A DNA stretch of 64,000 bases from Hyphomicrobiales bacterium (GCA_900472625.1 UCIT01000013.1:100727-164726); one strand, 5' to 3'; shown: positions 48,337 to 60,711, counted from the stretch's first letter. Notes: generated by a model from the letters alone, not told the origin. Made by a program: numbers and translations.

Positions 48337-49514
48337 CGGAGCGTGCGTTGAAGGTTGCCATCATTGCCGGCGAAGTTTCCGGCGATCTCCTGGCCGCCGA
48401 TCTGGTCGCCGCTCTGAAACAGCAATATGCCGGCCCTGTCGAACTGGTGGGTGTCGGCGGCGAGGGGCTGCAGGCACAGGGCCTGCGATCGCTGTTCGAC
48501 TTCTCCGAACTGTCGATCATGGGCATCACCCAGGTGCTCGGCAAGCTTCCGACCCTGGTCCGGCTGATCCGCAAGACTGCATCGGCGATTATCGCGGCGA
48601 AGCCTGACGTGCTCGTCATCGTCGATAGCCCGGATTTCACCCACCGCGTCGCCAAGCGCGTTCGCATGGCGCTGCCTGACCTGCCTGTCGTCAACTATGT
48701 CTGCCCCAGCGTCTGGGCGTGGAAGGAATATAGGGCGCAGCGGATGCTGCCCTATGTCGATCACGTGCTCGCCGTTCTGCCGTTCGAGCCGGAGGTGATG
48801 CGCAAACTCGGCGGACCGCCGACCACCTATGTCGGCCATCGCCTGACAGCCGATGCCAACGTGCTGGCGACCCGGCAGGCGAGGGCGGCGGCGAAACCGC
48901 GTGCCGCCGGTGCCCCGAAAACCATCATGGTGCTGCCCGGTTCGCGCGGATCGGAGATCACCCGGCTGCTGCCCTATTTCGGCGATGCGGTTCAGGAACT
49001 CGCGCAGCGTAACGAGGGCATCCGTTTCGTCCTACCGACAGCACCGCGCCGCGAGGCAATGGTGCGCGAGATCATCAAGGACTGGCAGGTAAAGCCTGAC
49101 GTCGTGACCGGCAGCGACGAGAAGTGGCAGGCATTCGCTGAGGCGGACGCCGCCATGGCCGCATCCGGCACTGTCATTCTTGAGCTGGCGCTATCGGGCG
49201 TTCCCTGCGTCTCGGCCTATCAGACCGACTGGATCATCAAGCTGATGACCGGCAAGATCAAGATCTGGACGGCGGCGATCCCGAACCTCGTTGCTGACTA
49301 TGCCGTCATCCCCGAATACATCAACGAAGTCGTGCGCGGCGCAAGCTTTGTCCGCTGGACCGAAAAGCTCTCAACCGACACGCTGCCGCGGCGCGCGATG
49401 ATGGAGGGCTACGATCTCGTCTGGGAACGGATGCAAACAACCAAGCCGCCCGGCGATTACGCCGCGGAGGTTGTCCTCGATGTCATCAGAACGAAAAAAC
49501 CCGGCCATCTCTGA
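48333..49514 (+). CDS. lpxB: Lipid-A-disaccharide synthase
   Basis: GT19 glycosyltransferase joining lipid X and UDP-2,3-diacylglucosamine, 393 residues, peripheral membrane. Recognised by VAIIAGEVSGDLLAADLV at the N terminus, YVCPSVWAWKEYRAQRM, and MVLPGSRGSEITRLLPYF. It is the last gene of the block. Its stop codon lies in the loop of the terminator that follows. Confidence 0.97.
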   Translation: MTERALKVAIIAGEVSGDLLAADLVAALKQQYAGPVELVGVGGEGLQAQGLRSLFDFSELSIMGITQVLGKLPTLVRLIRKTASAIIAAKPDVLVIVDSPDFTHRVAKRVRMALPDLPVVNYVCPSVWAWKEYRAQRMLPYVDHVLAVLPFEPEVMRKLGGPPTTYVGHRLTADANVLATRQARAAAKPRAAGAPKTIMVLPGSRGSEITRLLPYFGDAVQELAQRNEGIRFVLPTAPRREAMVREIIKDWQVKPDVVTGSDEKWQAFAEADAAMAASGTVILELALSGVPCVSAYQTDWIIKLMTGKIKIWTAAIPNLVADYAVIPEYINEVVRGASFVRWTEKLSTDTLPRRAMMEGYDLVWERMQTTKPPGDYAAEVVLDVIRTKKPGHL

Positions 49515-49525
49515 CCGGGTTTTTT
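49494..49525. terminator. Bidirectional terminator lpxB / gltA overlapping the lpxB stop
   Basis: AAAAAACCCGG (49494-49504) pairs with CCGGGTTTTTT (49515-49525) around a 10-base loop. The last three loop bases, 49512-49514, are the lpxB stop codon. Flanking A and T runs make it symmetrical, so it can end both lpxB and the convergent gltA, whose stop is 21 bases away. Confidence 0.92.
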
Positions 49526-49545
49526 AATGGCTGTCTTGGCGTCGT

Positions 49546-50835
49546 TTAACGCTTGGATACCGGCTGGTAGTCGCGCTGCGGCTCACCGATGTAGAGCTGG
49601 CGCGGACGGCCGATGCGCTGCTGCGGATCCTCGATCATTTCGTTCCACTGGGCGATCCAGCCGACAGTGCGGGCCAGAGCGAACAGCACGGTGAACATGG
49701 TCGTGGGGAAGCCCAGAGCCTTCAGCGTGATACCGGAGTAGAAGTCGATGTTCGGATAGAGCTTCTTCTCGATGAAGTAGGGATCCGTCAGCGCGATGCG
49801 CTCCAGTTCCATGGCCACGTCGAGCAACGGATCGTCCTTGATGCCGAGTTCGGCCAGAACTTCATGCGTCGTCTTCTGCATGATCTTGGCGCGCGGATCG
49901 TAGTTCTTGTACACGCGGTGACCGAAGCCCATCAGACGGAACGGATCGTTCTTGTCCTTGGCGCGGGCGATGTACTCAGGAATACGATCGACGGAGCCGA
50001 TCTCGGTCAGCATGTTGAGCGCTGCTTCGTTGGCGCCGCCGTGAGCGGGACCCCAGAGGCAGGCAATGCCGGCCGCGATGCAGGCAAACGGGTTTGCACC
50101 CGAGGAGCCGGCGAGGCGAACGGTCGAGGTCGAAGCGTTCTGCTCGTGATCGGCGTGCAGGATGAAGATGCGGTCCATGGCGCGGGCAAGCACCGGATTG
50201 ACCACATATTCCTCGCAAGGGACAGCAAAGCACATGCGCAGGAAGTTCGACGCATAGTCCAGATCGTTCTTCGGGTAAACGAAGGGCTGGCCGATGTGAT
50301 ACTTGTAGGCCATGGCGGCCAGCGTCGGCATCTTGGCGATCATGCGCAGCGAAGCTACCATGCGCTGGTGCGGATCGGTGATGTCGGTCGAGTCATGGTA
50401 GAAGGCTGACAGGGCGCCGACACAGCCGCACATGACTGCCATCGGGTGCGCATCGCGGCGGAATCCGGTGAAGAAGCGCGACATCTGCTCGTGCACCATG
50501 GTGTGGTGCGTGACGCGATGATCGAAGTCCTTTTTTTGTGCAGCCGTCGGCAGTTCGCCGTAGAGCAACAGATAGCAGACCTCAAGGAAGTCGCCCTGTT
50601 CGGCCAGCTGTTCGATCGGGTAACCACGATGGAGCAGGACGCCCTCGTCGCCGTCGATATAGGTGATTTTCGATTCACAGGATGCGGTCGAGGTGAAACC
50701 AGGATCGTACGTGAAGGAAGCCGTGTTCTTGTAGAGGGCGCCGATATCGATGACATCTGGGCCGATCGTGCCGCTCTTGACAGAGAGCTCGACCGTCTTG
50801 TCACCGAGTGTCAGTGTTGCGCTTTGATCCGTCAT
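49546..50835 (-). CDS. gltA: Citrate synthase (type II)
   Basis: Condenses acetyl-CoA and oxaloacetate at the entry of the TCA cycle. About 429 residues, the length of hexameric, NADH-sensitive type II enzymes. Catalytic histidines and aspartate lie in [31 protein letters not shown] and [15 protein letters not shown]. The ATG at 50835 has GGAGGA upstream; an open frame to 50877 overlaps the promoter. gltX, which I recall beside gltA in related rhizobia, is absent. Confidence 0.98.
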   Translation of the reverse strand: MTDQSATLTLGDKTVELSVKSGTIGPDVIDIGALYKNTASFTYDPGFTSTASCESKITYIDGDEGVLLHRGYPIEQLAEQGDFLEVCYLLLYGELPTAAQKKDFDHRVTHHTMVHEQMSRFFTGFRRDAHPMAVMCGCVGALSAFYHDSTDITDPHQRMVASLRMIAKMPTLAAMAYKYHIGQPFVYPKNDLDYASNFLRMCFAVPCEEYVVNPVLARAMDRIFILHADHEQNASTSTVRLAGSSGANPFACIAAGIACLWGPAHGGANEAALNMLTEIGSVDRIPEYIARAKDKNDPFRLMGFGHRVYKNYDPRAKIMQKTTHEVLAELGIKDDPLLDVAMELERIALTDPYFIEKKLYPNIDFYSGITLKALGFPTTMFTVLFALARTVGWIAQWNEMIEDPQQRIGRPRQLYIGEPQRDYQPVSKR

Positions 50836-50929
50836 TCTGATCCTCCAAACTGGCGGGTGGCGCCTTAAAAGCGCCATAGGGTTAAGCGTCGTCTGCGATA
50901 GCTATATGATCACGCGCCTAATGCCAAGT

Positions 50930-50959
50930 TACCGTGATGTCATTTTGTGCATCGCGGTA
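50930..50959. other. Inverted repeat upstream of gltA
   Basis: TACCGTGATG (50930-50939) and CATCGCGGTA (50950-50959) form a 10-bp stem with one G-T pair and a 10-base loop. It lies about 95 bases before the gltA start and 170 before comEC. It could be an operator for gltA or the terminator remnant of a lost gene. The rest of 50836-51129 holds only promoter-like AT-rich DNA. Confidence 0.45.
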
Positions 50960-51129
50960 TCAACTTTTGAGCAGTGCTGAAATGCCGCACGTGCATAGCG
51001 GAAGCCAATGATAATCCTGACATTTTTGGTGGTTTTATTTTTCGTTTGAATTCAAACGATTATTGTTGATTTGCACCCCCTCGGGCGGCATTCTGGTTAC
51101 AGGTCAGGGTGGCTTGCGAGTGTCGTTGC

Positions 51130-53580
51130 ATGCCGGAGTTGAAAACAAGCGAAGTTGAATTTACAGCGCCTGATAAGGCGAATTTCGTAGCAGTCCGGCC
51201 GATTTCCGGGCGACTCAGCCGTGCCATAATGACACGCGCGGCCTTGACACAGTCCAAGTCGACGGTTTCCGCTCGTTTTCTACGGGCTATCCGCCGCAAT
51301 CGTGTGGCTGCCGGTGTGGCCTACGTCGAGGAATTGAACCACGGGCGTTTCTTCCTGCTGTCGCCGGTTTTTCTCGGTGCAGGCGCGGTTGCATGGTTTC
51401 GTCTGGATGCCGACGTCGCGCTGAGCCGGCTTAGCGCCTGGGGAGGCGTGCTGCTCCTCGTCGTTCTTCTCGCAGGCTTCGAGCGTGTCATGCTGCGTCG
51501 GGCCGCGGTCGCTGGCCTGCTTGTTGTCGGCGGCATGTTCGCAGCCCAGCTCGAAACCTGGCGCGTCGCGACGGTTATCCTCGACACACCCGTAACGACG
51601 ACGCTGACCGGCCGCGTCGAAAAGCGGGAAGGCGATGACAACGGCCGGTGGCGCTATATCGTCAGGGTGACGGCCACCGATACGCCGACCTTGAAGCGTC
51701 CGCCGGAGCATGTATCGCTGGTCGCCCGCAGCGGCGCGCCCGTCGAGGTCGGTGGATGGCTGACGGGTCGAGTGCGGCTGACGCCGCCAGCGGGGCCGGC
51801 GCTTCCTGGCCTCAACGACTTTGGCTTCTCCGCCTACTTCGACGGCATCGGCGCCAACGGCTTCTTCTACGGGGATCCAGCACCTGTGCAGCCACCTCCG
51901 CACGGGTCCGATGACCTGTCGTTCACCAGCGCATTGGTCGAAGGGCTGTACGCGCTGCGAAGCCGCATCGGCGACCGCATTCGCGATATCCTGCCGGGAG
52001 ATACGGGAGCCTTCGCGGCTTCGCTTGTCACTGACGAGAGACGCGCGATCTCCAGCGAGACGACAGAGGCATTACGTCAATCCGGCCTTGCCCACATCGT
52101 GGCGATCTCCGGCCTAAACATGGCACTGTCGGCAGGTATCTTCTTCGTCGGGCTTCGCTATGCCCTTGGCCTGCTTCCGGGCTTTGCCCAAACCTATCCG
52201 ACCAAGAAGATCGCCGCCGCTGCAGCCTTGCTCGCGCTGACCGCCTATTACATGATCTCCGGCTTTGCCGTCTCGGCCGAGCGAGCCTTCATCATGATGG
52301 CGATCATGCTGATTGCTGCACTGTTCGACCGGCCATCGATCAGCCTACGCAATATTGCGCTCTCAGCACTGCTGATCATCGTGACATCACCATCCGAAGC
52401 GCTTGGGCCAAGTTTCCAGATGTCGTTCGCCGCGACACTGGCGCTGGTGGCAGGCTTCGCGATGTGGACAAAGCGGCCGCACCGTGAGCGCGTCTTCCTA
52501 AGCCACCCGGCGGTCAAGCCGGTGGTCTTCGTCTTACGCTTTTTTGGCGGCATCGCGCTGACCTCGATGATCGGCGGGTTCTCCACGGCACTGTTTTCGA
52601 TCGAGCATTTCCATCGGCTGAGCGCTTATGGCCTCCCTGCCAACCTCATGGCCATGCCTGTCATATCCTTTATCGTCATGCCCGCAGGCATGCTGGCAAT
52701 GCTGTTCACGCCGCTCGGCCTCGATGTCTGGCCGTGGAAGGTTGCCGGACTTGGCCTCGATATCGTCATCGATATCGCCAAAACTGTCTCGGGCTGGGGC
52801 GGCACCGTCGATATCGGCCGCATCCCTGAATGGTATTTCGCGACCGCCGTGCTCGGCTTTCTGATTGCCGCGCTGCTCGCCACGCGCCTTCGCTATGTCG
52901 GTGTTGCGGTCGCCGCGCTCGCGACGCTGACGCTTGTTCTACTGCCGCGCAATCCGCCGGCCGACCTTGTCGTGTCCGAGGACGGCAGTGTGGTCGCGGC
53001 GATCAAGGGCGATGTGCTTGCCGTCAATCGCGACCGACCACCTGATTTCATCTTCGGCCAGTGGCAACGGGCGTTGGCGATGGAGAAGCACCGACCGCCC
53101 GATACGCTTCAAGGAACAGCTCTGGCGATCCCCAAAAAAAGAGGAGAGCAGCGCCCAACGTTGACGCCGCAGCAGCAACGAGAAACGCGCGCTCGGATGC
53201 GCACCGCAGCCGCCTCTGCGTCTGGTGGCGGCTTTGCCTGTCTGAAGACTGCGTGGTGCGCGGCGCTACTCGACAGCGGCTACCTCGTGGTGACGCTTGA
53301 AAACCCCGCCTATCTCGGCCCGGCCTGTGATGCGGCTGACATCGTCATCACACCGGTCCGTCTACGCGTTGCTGAATGCCGTTCCGGCGCCATGCTGGTC
53401 ACCGGCGAAACGCTGCGCCGCTCCGGATCGCTCGAAATCCGCATCGACGACCAGGGGGCACCTGTCGTGACTGAGGCCTATGACGGGCTGGCACGTCCGT
53501 GGATGCGCCATCGCGCCTATGATTGGCGCGATGACCAGTTTACCGATCTCGCGTCACCGCTCAGTGATAGCGGCGGATGA
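51130..53580 (+). CDS. ComEC/Rec2-related membrane protein
   Basis: A polytopic membrane protein of about 816 residues. A DUF4131-type soluble part (about 120-210) follows the first segments. The Competence domain (about 270-550) contains [20 protein letters not shown] and [19 protein letters not shown]. In naturally competent bacteria ComEC imports single-stranded DNA. The C-terminal domain lacks a visible HxHxDH metallo-beta-lactamase motif, so nuclease activity is doubtful. ATG 51130 is used; TTG 51109 is an alternative. It overlaps lexA tail to tail by 20 bases. Confidence 0.88.
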   Translation: MPELKTSEVEFTAPDKANFVAVRPISGRLSRAIMTRAALTQSKSTVSARFLRAIRRNRVAAGVAYVEELNHGRFFLLSPVFLGAGAVAWFRLDADVALSRLSAWGGVLLLVVLLAGFERVMLRRAAVAGLLVVGGMFAAQLETWRVATVILDTPVTTTLTGRVEKREGDDNGRWRYIVRVTATDTPTLKRPPEHVSLVARSGAPVEVGGWLTGRVRLTPPAGPALPGLNDFGFSAYFDGIGANGFFYGDPAPVQPPPHGSDDLSFTSALVEGLYALRSRIGDRIRDILPGDTGAFAASLVTDERRAISSETTEALRQSGLAHIVAISGLNMALSAGIFFVGLRYALGLLPGFAQTYPTKKIAAAAALLALTAYYMISGFAVSAERAFIMMAIMLIAALFDRPSISLRNIALSALLIIVTSPSEALGPSFQMSFAATLALVAGFAMWTKRPHRERVFLSHPAVKPVVFVLRFFGGIALTSMIGGFSTALFSIEHFHRLSAYGLPANLMAMPVISFIVMPAGMLAMLFTPLGLDVWPWKVAGLGLDIVIDIAKTVSGWGGTVDIGRIPEWYFATAVLGFLIAALLATRLRYVGVAVAALATLTLVLLPRNPPADLVVSEDGSVVAAIKGDVLAVNRDRPPDFIFGQWQRALAMEKHRPPDTLQGTALAIPKKRGEQRPTLTPQQQRETRARMRTAAASASGGGFACLKTAWCAALLDSGYLVVTLENPAYLGPACDAADIVITPVRLRVAECRSGAMLVTGETLRRSGSLEIRIDDQGAPVVTEAYDGLARPWMRHRAYDWRDDQFTDLASPLSDSGG

Positions 53581-54283
53581 GCCCGACGAGCTTGCCCTGC
53601 ACCTTGACGCGGTCCGGCCCGAAGATGCGGGTTTCGTAAGCCGGGTTCGCGGCCTCGAGCGCGATTGATGCGCCCTTGCGGCGGAACCGCTTCAGCGTCG
53701 CTTCCTCGTCATCGACCAGCGCCACGACGATATCGCCGGGATTGGCGGTGTTGCCGTTGCGGATGATCACCGTGTCGCCATCGAAGATGCCCGCCTCGAT
53801 CATCGAGTCGCCCTTGACCTCGAGCGCATAGTGCTCGCCGGAGCCGAGCATGTCGGCGGGAACGGTGATGTCGTGGGTGTTGTTCTGGATCGCCGAGATC
53901 GGCACACCGGCGGCGATCCGGCCCATGACTGGGACGGTGGCCGAATTGCCGTTGTCGGCGCTTGGCGCCGGCTTCGGGGCAGGGGTGGCGACCGGCTGCG
54001 GCTTGCCCAGGCTGCCCTCGATGACGCTCGGCGAAAAGCCGCGGCGTGGCTGCAGGCTGGGATTATAGGCTTCCGGCAGCTTGATGACTTCGAGCGCGCG
54101 CGCCCGGTTTGGAAGCCGGCGAATGAAGCCGCGTTCTTCCAGCGCCGTGATCAGCCGGTGGATGCCGGACTTCGATGCGAGGTCGAGTGCGTCCTTCATC
54201 TCGTCAAAGGACGGGGGAACACCAGACTCTTTCATCCGTTCGTGAATGAACAGAAGCAGTTCTTGTTGCTTGCGTGTGAGCAT
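53561..54283 (-). CDS. lexA: LexA repressor
   Basis: SOS repressor and self-cleaving serine protease, 240 residues. The N-terminal winged helix is [20 protein letters not shown] onward. The autocleavage site is Ala125-Gly126 in [10 protein letters not shown]; catalytic Ser160 is in KGDSMIEAG and Lys198 in EEATLKRF. A Pro/Ala-rich hinge of about 40 residues is longer than in E. coli. A matching SOS box lies in its promoter, showing autoregulation. ComEC converges on it. Confidence 0.98.
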   Translation of the reverse strand: MLTRKQQELLLFIHERMKESGVPPSFDEMKDALDLASKSGIHRLITALEERGFIRRLPNRARALEVIKLPEAYNPSLQPRRGFSPSVIEGSLGKPQPVATPAPKPAPSADNGNSATVPVMGRIAAGVPISAIQNNTHDITVPADMLGSGEHYALEVKGDSMIEAGIFDGDTVIIRNGNTANPGDIVVALVDDEEATLKRFRRKGASIALEAANPAYETRIFGPDRVKVQGKLVGLIRRYH

Positions 54284-54331
54284 CGAAATGAACCTCAGAG
54301 TCGTGAAACAAAGCCAGAACGGACACTATAT

Positions 54332-54346
54332 GTTCCATATGTGTTC
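54332..54346. promoter_or_regulatory. SOS box of lexA
   Basis: GTTCCATATGTGTTC is an exact match to the alphaproteobacterial LexA site GTTC-N7-GTTC, 49 bases before the lexA start. It fits autoregulation of lexA. The neighbouring gene at 54498 lies about 150 bases away on the other side and might be affected as well, but this is less likely. Confidence 0.9.
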
Positions 54347-54497
54347 CGCAAGTGCCTAAATTTTCGTAAAACTTGGCTCGGAATTGTCGTGTTTTTACGC
54401 TTCATTCGAGGGATGACGGTCAAGACCATTGCCAAGACCCTTGCATTGTCTGGTTATGCGGCTCACATCACAGTTGAGCGAACGGGAGGAGTTGCCG

Positions 54498-55382
54498 ATG
54501 CGTGAAGCCCATCCTCTGGATCACCTTGTGCTGCCGGTCGCCAGCATCGGGCTGGCGCGCGAGCGGCTCGGCAAGCTCGGCTTCACGGTCGCCGCGGACG
54601 CAGCGCACCCGTTCGGCACCGAAAACGCCTGCATTTTCTTTGCCGACAAGACCTATCTGGAGCCGCTCGGCGTGGCCAGTCCCAGCGCCTACGAGGCGGC
54701 GACGCAGGCGGGCAATGCGTTTACGGCGCGCGATCAGGCCTTTCGGTTTCGCTGCGGCGACAACGGCCTGTCGGCGATCGTGCTCGGCACTGGCGACGCG
54801 GACCGCGATCATATCAGGTTCGTGGCCGGCCGGTTGAGTGGTGGCGAGATGCTGCAGTTCGAGCGGCCGATGAAGATGCCGGACGGATCGCAGACCGCCG
54901 CAGCCTTCCGGCTGGCATTTGCCGCGGATTTGCGCGCGCCGGATTTCTTCCTGTTTACCTGCCAGCGCATAAATCCGCTGCCGAGCGACCGCAGGGCGCT
55001 GGAGACCCATGCCAATGGCGTCGTCGGCATTACCGAGATCGTGCTGAACGCAACGGACCCGAAGGCTTTTGCCGGCTTCCTGAAACGTGCGTCGTCAGCG
55101 ACGGAGGCCAGGGAAGACGCACTTGGAATAAGCCTCGATGCCGGCAATGCCCGTATCAGCGTGCTGTCGCCTGACGGCATGCACGCCTATTTCGATTTGG
55201 CGACGACTGTTACCGATCGCGGCTTGCGCGGCGCGGCCATTGTTTTTGCTGTCGCCGATCTCGCCGTGACAGAAGCGCATTTGGCTGCTAACGGGATCAC
55301 CTACACGCGCAAGAACAATCGAATTCTGGTGAGAGCCGCATCCGGACAGGGCGCCCTCTTCGCCTTCGAGGAGAAACGATGA
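54498..55382 (+). CDS. VOC (glyoxalase-like) family protein
   Basis: A 294-residue protein with a glyoxalase-like domain (DUF4062-free, VOC type): [20 protein letters not shown] at the start and [20 protein letters not shown] near the end suggest two paired beta-alpha-beta-beta-beta units. Metal ligands typical of VOC enzymes (His in DHLVL) are partly visible. The ATG at 54498 follows GGAGGAG; the open frame upstream is not conserved. It overlaps kdsA by four bases (ATGA), which couples it to a KDO synthesis gene; the functional reason is unknown. Confidence 0.85.
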   Translation: MREAHPLDHLVLPVASIGLARERLGKLGFTVAADAAHPFGTENACIFFADKTYLEPLGVASPSAYEAATQAGNAFTARDQAFRFRCGDNGLSAIVLGTGDADRDHIRFVAGRLSGGEMLQFERPMKMPDGSQTAAAFRLAFAADLRAPDFFLFTCQRINPLPSDRRALETHANGVVGITEIVLNATDPKAFAGFLKRASSATEAREDALGISLDAGNARISVLSPDGMHAYFDLATTVTDRGLRGAAIVFAVADLAVTEAHLAANGITYTRKNNRILVRAASGQGALFAFEEKR

Positions 55383-56221
55383 CTGAGACCAATTCCGAAG
55401 TGGCCGTCGGCGAAGGCGCCGGCAAGGTGGTGTTTTCCAACACGGGCAAGCTGTCGCTGATCGCCGGCCCTTGTCAGATGGAAAGCCGCGACCACGCCTT
55501 CATGATCGCCGGTACGCTGAAAGAACTCTGCGACAAGCTCGGCATCGGCCTCGTCTATAAGTCCTCCTTCGACAAGGCCAACCGCACCTCGCTCTCCGCG
55601 CAGCGCGGCATCGGCCTTGATACGGCGCTGGAAGTCTTCGCCGACCTGAAGAAGGACTACGGCTTCCCTGTTCTGACCGACATCCACACCGAAGAGCAGT
55701 GCGCCGAAGTCGCGACCGTCGTCGATGTGCTGCAGATTCCGGCCTTCCTTAGCCGGCAGACCGATCTTCTGGTTGCCGCCGCCAAGACCGGCCGCGCCAT
55801 CAACGTTAAGAAGGGCCAGTTCCTGGCGCCCTGGGACATGAAGAACGTACTTGCCAAGCTGAACGCCAGCGGCAACCCGAATATCATGCTGTGCGAACGC
55901 GGCGCCTCCTTCGGCTACAACACGCTGGTCTCCGACATGCGCTCGCTGCCGATCATGGAAGCCATGGGCGCGCCTGTCGTGTTCGACGCCACGCATTCGG
56001 TGCAGCAGCCGGGCGGGCAGGGCGGCTCGAGCGGCGGCCAGCGCGAATTCGTCGAGACGCTGGCGCGTGCCGCCGTTGCCGTTGGCGTCGCCGGTGTGTT
56101 CGTCGAGACGCACGAAGATCCCGACAATGCCCCGTCCGATGGACCGAACATGGTCTATCTGAAGGACATGCCGCGTCTTCTCGAGAAGCTTCTGGCCTTC
56201 GACGCCATCGCCAAGGGCTGA
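55379..56221 (+). CDS. kdsA: 3-deoxy-8-phosphooctulonate synthase
   Basis: Condenses phosphoenolpyruvate with arabinose 5-phosphate to KDO 8-phosphate for the LPS inner core. 280 residues; signature pieces are [35 protein letters not shown] and [15 protein letters not shown]. Cysteine in AGPCQ corresponds to the metal-ligand position in metal-dependent KdsA, so either subclass should be considered. It follows the VOC gene with overlap and precedes eno. Confidence 0.97.
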   Translation: MTETNSEVAVGEGAGKVVFSNTGKLSLIAGPCQMESRDHAFMIAGTLKELCDKLGIGLVYKSSFDKANRTSLSAQRGIGLDTALEVFADLKKDYGFPVLTDIHTEEQCAEVATVVDVLQIPAFLSRQTDLLVAAAKTGRAINVKKGQFLAPWDMKNVLAKLNASGNPNIMLCERGASFGYNTLVSDMRSLPIMEAMGAPVVFDATHSVQQPGGQGGSSGGQREFVETLARAAVAVGVAGVFVETHEDPDNAPSDGPNMVYLKDMPRLLEKLLAFDAIAKG

Positions 56222-56271
56222 TGGTCAACAGACTGACATGTTCGTGTAATAGGCCACGCATGAACATTGCG

Positions 56272-56325
56272 TCGAAGCATGCGCAAACTGCCCCCAAACT
56301 GCCATTGTAATTTGCGCATCTTCGA
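56272..56325. other. Long inverted repeat between kdsA and eno
   Basis: TCGAAGCATGCGCAAA (56272-56287) and TTTGCGCATCTTCGA (56311-56325) pair over 15 bases with a single bulged C and a 23-base loop. It lies 50 bases before the eno start. No T run follows, so it is more likely a leader structure or an operator than a terminator. Confidence 0.6.
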
Positions 56326-56329
56326 TTAA

Positions 56330-57649
<1,320 letters not shown>

Positions 57650-57676
57650 TATCCTCCCGATTTCAGGCATTTACGA

Positions 57677-57705
57677 CCCGCGCCAGAGCATGGCGCGGGT
57701 TTTTT
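57677..57705 (+). terminator. Rho-independent terminator of eno
   Basis: CCCGCGCC (57677-57684) pairs with GGCGCGGG (57692-57699) around a 7-base loop and is followed by six T. It lies 27 bases after the eno stop codon. Confidence 0.95.
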
Positions 57706-57790
57706 GTTGCCCGTCGTTCAGAGTCAACGGACGGTTAATCTCTCACCGGTAGTCTCATCGCTAAGGGTAATGCGTTTCGAGAATCCGTGT

Positions 57791-58111
57791 ATGTGGACCA
57801 AGCATCATAAGAAGAAAAAGATCGGCCGTTTCGTCATTCCGGCGATGGCGGTCGCGTTTCTCTCCTATTTCGGCTACCATTGCATCCATGGCGACTATGG
57901 CCTGCGTGCTACTGAGGTGTTCGAGCGTCAGCGCATCGCACGCGAACGGGAGCTTGCTGTGCTGAAGAGCAAGCGCGAGCATCTGGAGAACCAGGTGGCG
58001 CTGCTCAGCGATGGCTCGATGGACAAGGACATGCTGGACGAGAAGGCGCGTCTGCAATTGAACTTCTCTCGCGCCGACGAGATTGTCATTTTCAATCATT
58101 ATTCAAATTAA
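57791..58111 (+). CDS. FtsB/DivIC-like septum formation initiator
   Basis: A 106-residue bitopic inner-membrane protein. A basic N terminus (MWTKHHKKKKIGRF) leads into one membrane segment (VIPAMAVAFLSYFGYHCIHG) and a periplasmic coiled coil (VFERQRIARERELAVLKSKREHLE, quoted in part). It ends with LDEKARLQLNFSRADEIVIF, which is the typical DivIC/FtsB ending. It should belong to the FtsB-FtsL-FtsQ division complex. The usual rhizobial position is between eno and pdhA, as here. The ATG at 57791 is used; an ATG at 57770 is possible. Confidence 0.9.
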   Translation: MWTKHHKKKKIGRFVIPAMAVAFLSYFGYHCIHGDYGLRATEVFERQRIARERELAVLKSKREHLENQVALLSDGSMDKDMLDEKARLQLNFSRADEIVIFNHYSN

Positions 58112-58126
58112 CCGATTTCAGGTTAA

Positions 58127-58163
58127 CTGGAATAAATTGTTGTTTATCAACTACTTATTCCAG
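58127..58163. promoter_or_regulatory. AT-rich dyad upstream of pdhA
   Basis: CTGGAATAA (58127-58135) and TTATTCCAG (58155-58163) are perfect inverted repeats, with a second nested pair GTTG/CAAC around TTTAT. A small palindrome GCCAT/ATGGC follows at 58171-58186. The set lies 70-130 bases before pdhA, in DNA much more AT-rich than the flanks. It could be an operator for the pdh operon or a terminator for the division gene. Confidence 0.55.
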
Positions 58164-58257
58164 AATATGAGCCATGCATTTATGGCATTGCTGTGTCCAA
58201 TATTCTTCCCTATGGTGCGCACCACCTAAGAACCGACAAACCCATAGGGAGGGTTGA

Positions 58258-59304
58258 ATGGCGCCGCGAAAAAACGCGACCGTTTCCAGCCGCAAGACCA
58301 GCGCGAAACCGGCAAACAAGGCATCCAATGGCGGCCCCGTCGCCGATTTCGATCGCGATGAAGAGCTGAAGGCCTATCGCGAGATGCTTCTGATCCGCCG
58401 CTTCGAAGAGAAGGCCGGCCAGTTGTACGGCATGGGCTTCATCGGCGGTTTCTGTCACCTCTATATCGGCCAGGAAGCTGTCGTCGTCGGCATGCAGATG
58501 GCGCAGAAGGACGGCGATCAGGTCATCACCGCTTACCGCGACCACGGCCACATGCTGGCGACCGGCATGAGCGCCCGTGGCGTCATGGCCGAGTTGACCG
58601 GCCGCATCGATGGCTATTCCCGCGGCAAGGGCGGCTCGATGCACATGTTCTCCAAGGAGAAGCATTTCTACGGCGGCCACGGCATCGTCGGCGCCCAGGT
58701 GTCGCTCGGCACCGGTCTGGCCTTCGCCAACCGTTACCGCGGCAATGACAGCGTCTCGATCGCCTATTTCGGCGACGGCGCTGCCAACCAGGGCCAGGTC
58801 TACGAGAGCTTCAACATGGCTGCTCTCTGGAAGCTCCCGATCATCTACATCATCGAGAACAACCGCTACGCCATGGGCACCTCCACGGCCCGCGCCACCG
58901 CACAGTCGAACTACTCGCTGCGGGGCTCCGGCTTCGGCATCCCCGGCGTCCAGGTTGACGGCATGGATGTGCGCGCCGTCAAGGCGGCCGCCGACGAGGC
59001 GCTCGAGCATTGCCGTTCCGGCAAGGGTCCGATCATTCTCGAAATGCTGACCTATCGCTATCGCGGCCACTCCATGTCCGACCCGGCGAAGTATCGCTCC
59101 AAGGAAGAAGTGCAGAAGATGCGCTCCGAGCAGGATCCGATCGAGCAGGTCAAGGCACGCCTTATTGAAAAGGGCTGGGCCAGCGAAGACGACCTGAAGG
59201 CAGTCGACAAGGACGTCCGCGACATCGTCGCAGACTCGGCCGACTTCGCCCAGGCCGCACCGGAGCCGGATGCATCCGAGCTCTACACCGACATTCTGCT
59301 GTAA
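58258..59304 (+). CDS. pdhA: Pyruvate dehydrogenase E1 component, alpha subunit
   Basis: Alpha subunit of the heterotetrameric E1, which decarboxylates pyruvate with thiamine diphosphate. 348 residues; the TPP motif is FGDGAANQGQVYESFNMAAL to IIENNRYAMGTSTAR. The phosphorylation-loop equivalent YRYRGHSMSDPAKYR is present but is not known to be regulated in bacteria. The N-terminal 30 residues are a basic, Lys/Ala/Ser-rich extension. GGGAGGGTTGA precedes the ATG. It starts the pdh operon. Confidence 0.97.
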   Translation: MAPRKNATVSSRKTSAKPANKASNGGPVADFDRDEELKAYREMLLIRRFEEKAGQLYGMGFIGGFCHLYIGQEAVVVGMQMAQKDGDQVITAYRDHGHMLATGMSARGVMAELTGRIDGYSRGKGGSMHMFSKEKHFYGGHGIVGAQVSLGTGLAFANRYRGNDSVSIAYFGDGAANQGQVYESFNMAALWKLPIIYIIENNRYAMGTSTARATAQSNYSLRGSGFGIPGVQVDGMDVRAVKAAADEALEHCRSGKGPIILEMLTYRYRGHSMSDPAKYRSKEEVQKMRSEQDPIEQVKARLIEKGWASEDDLKAVDKDVRDIVADSADFAQAAPEPDASELYTDILL

Positions 59305-59322
59305 TCGGGGAGGGTTGACCCA

Positions 59323-60711
<1,389 letters not shown>

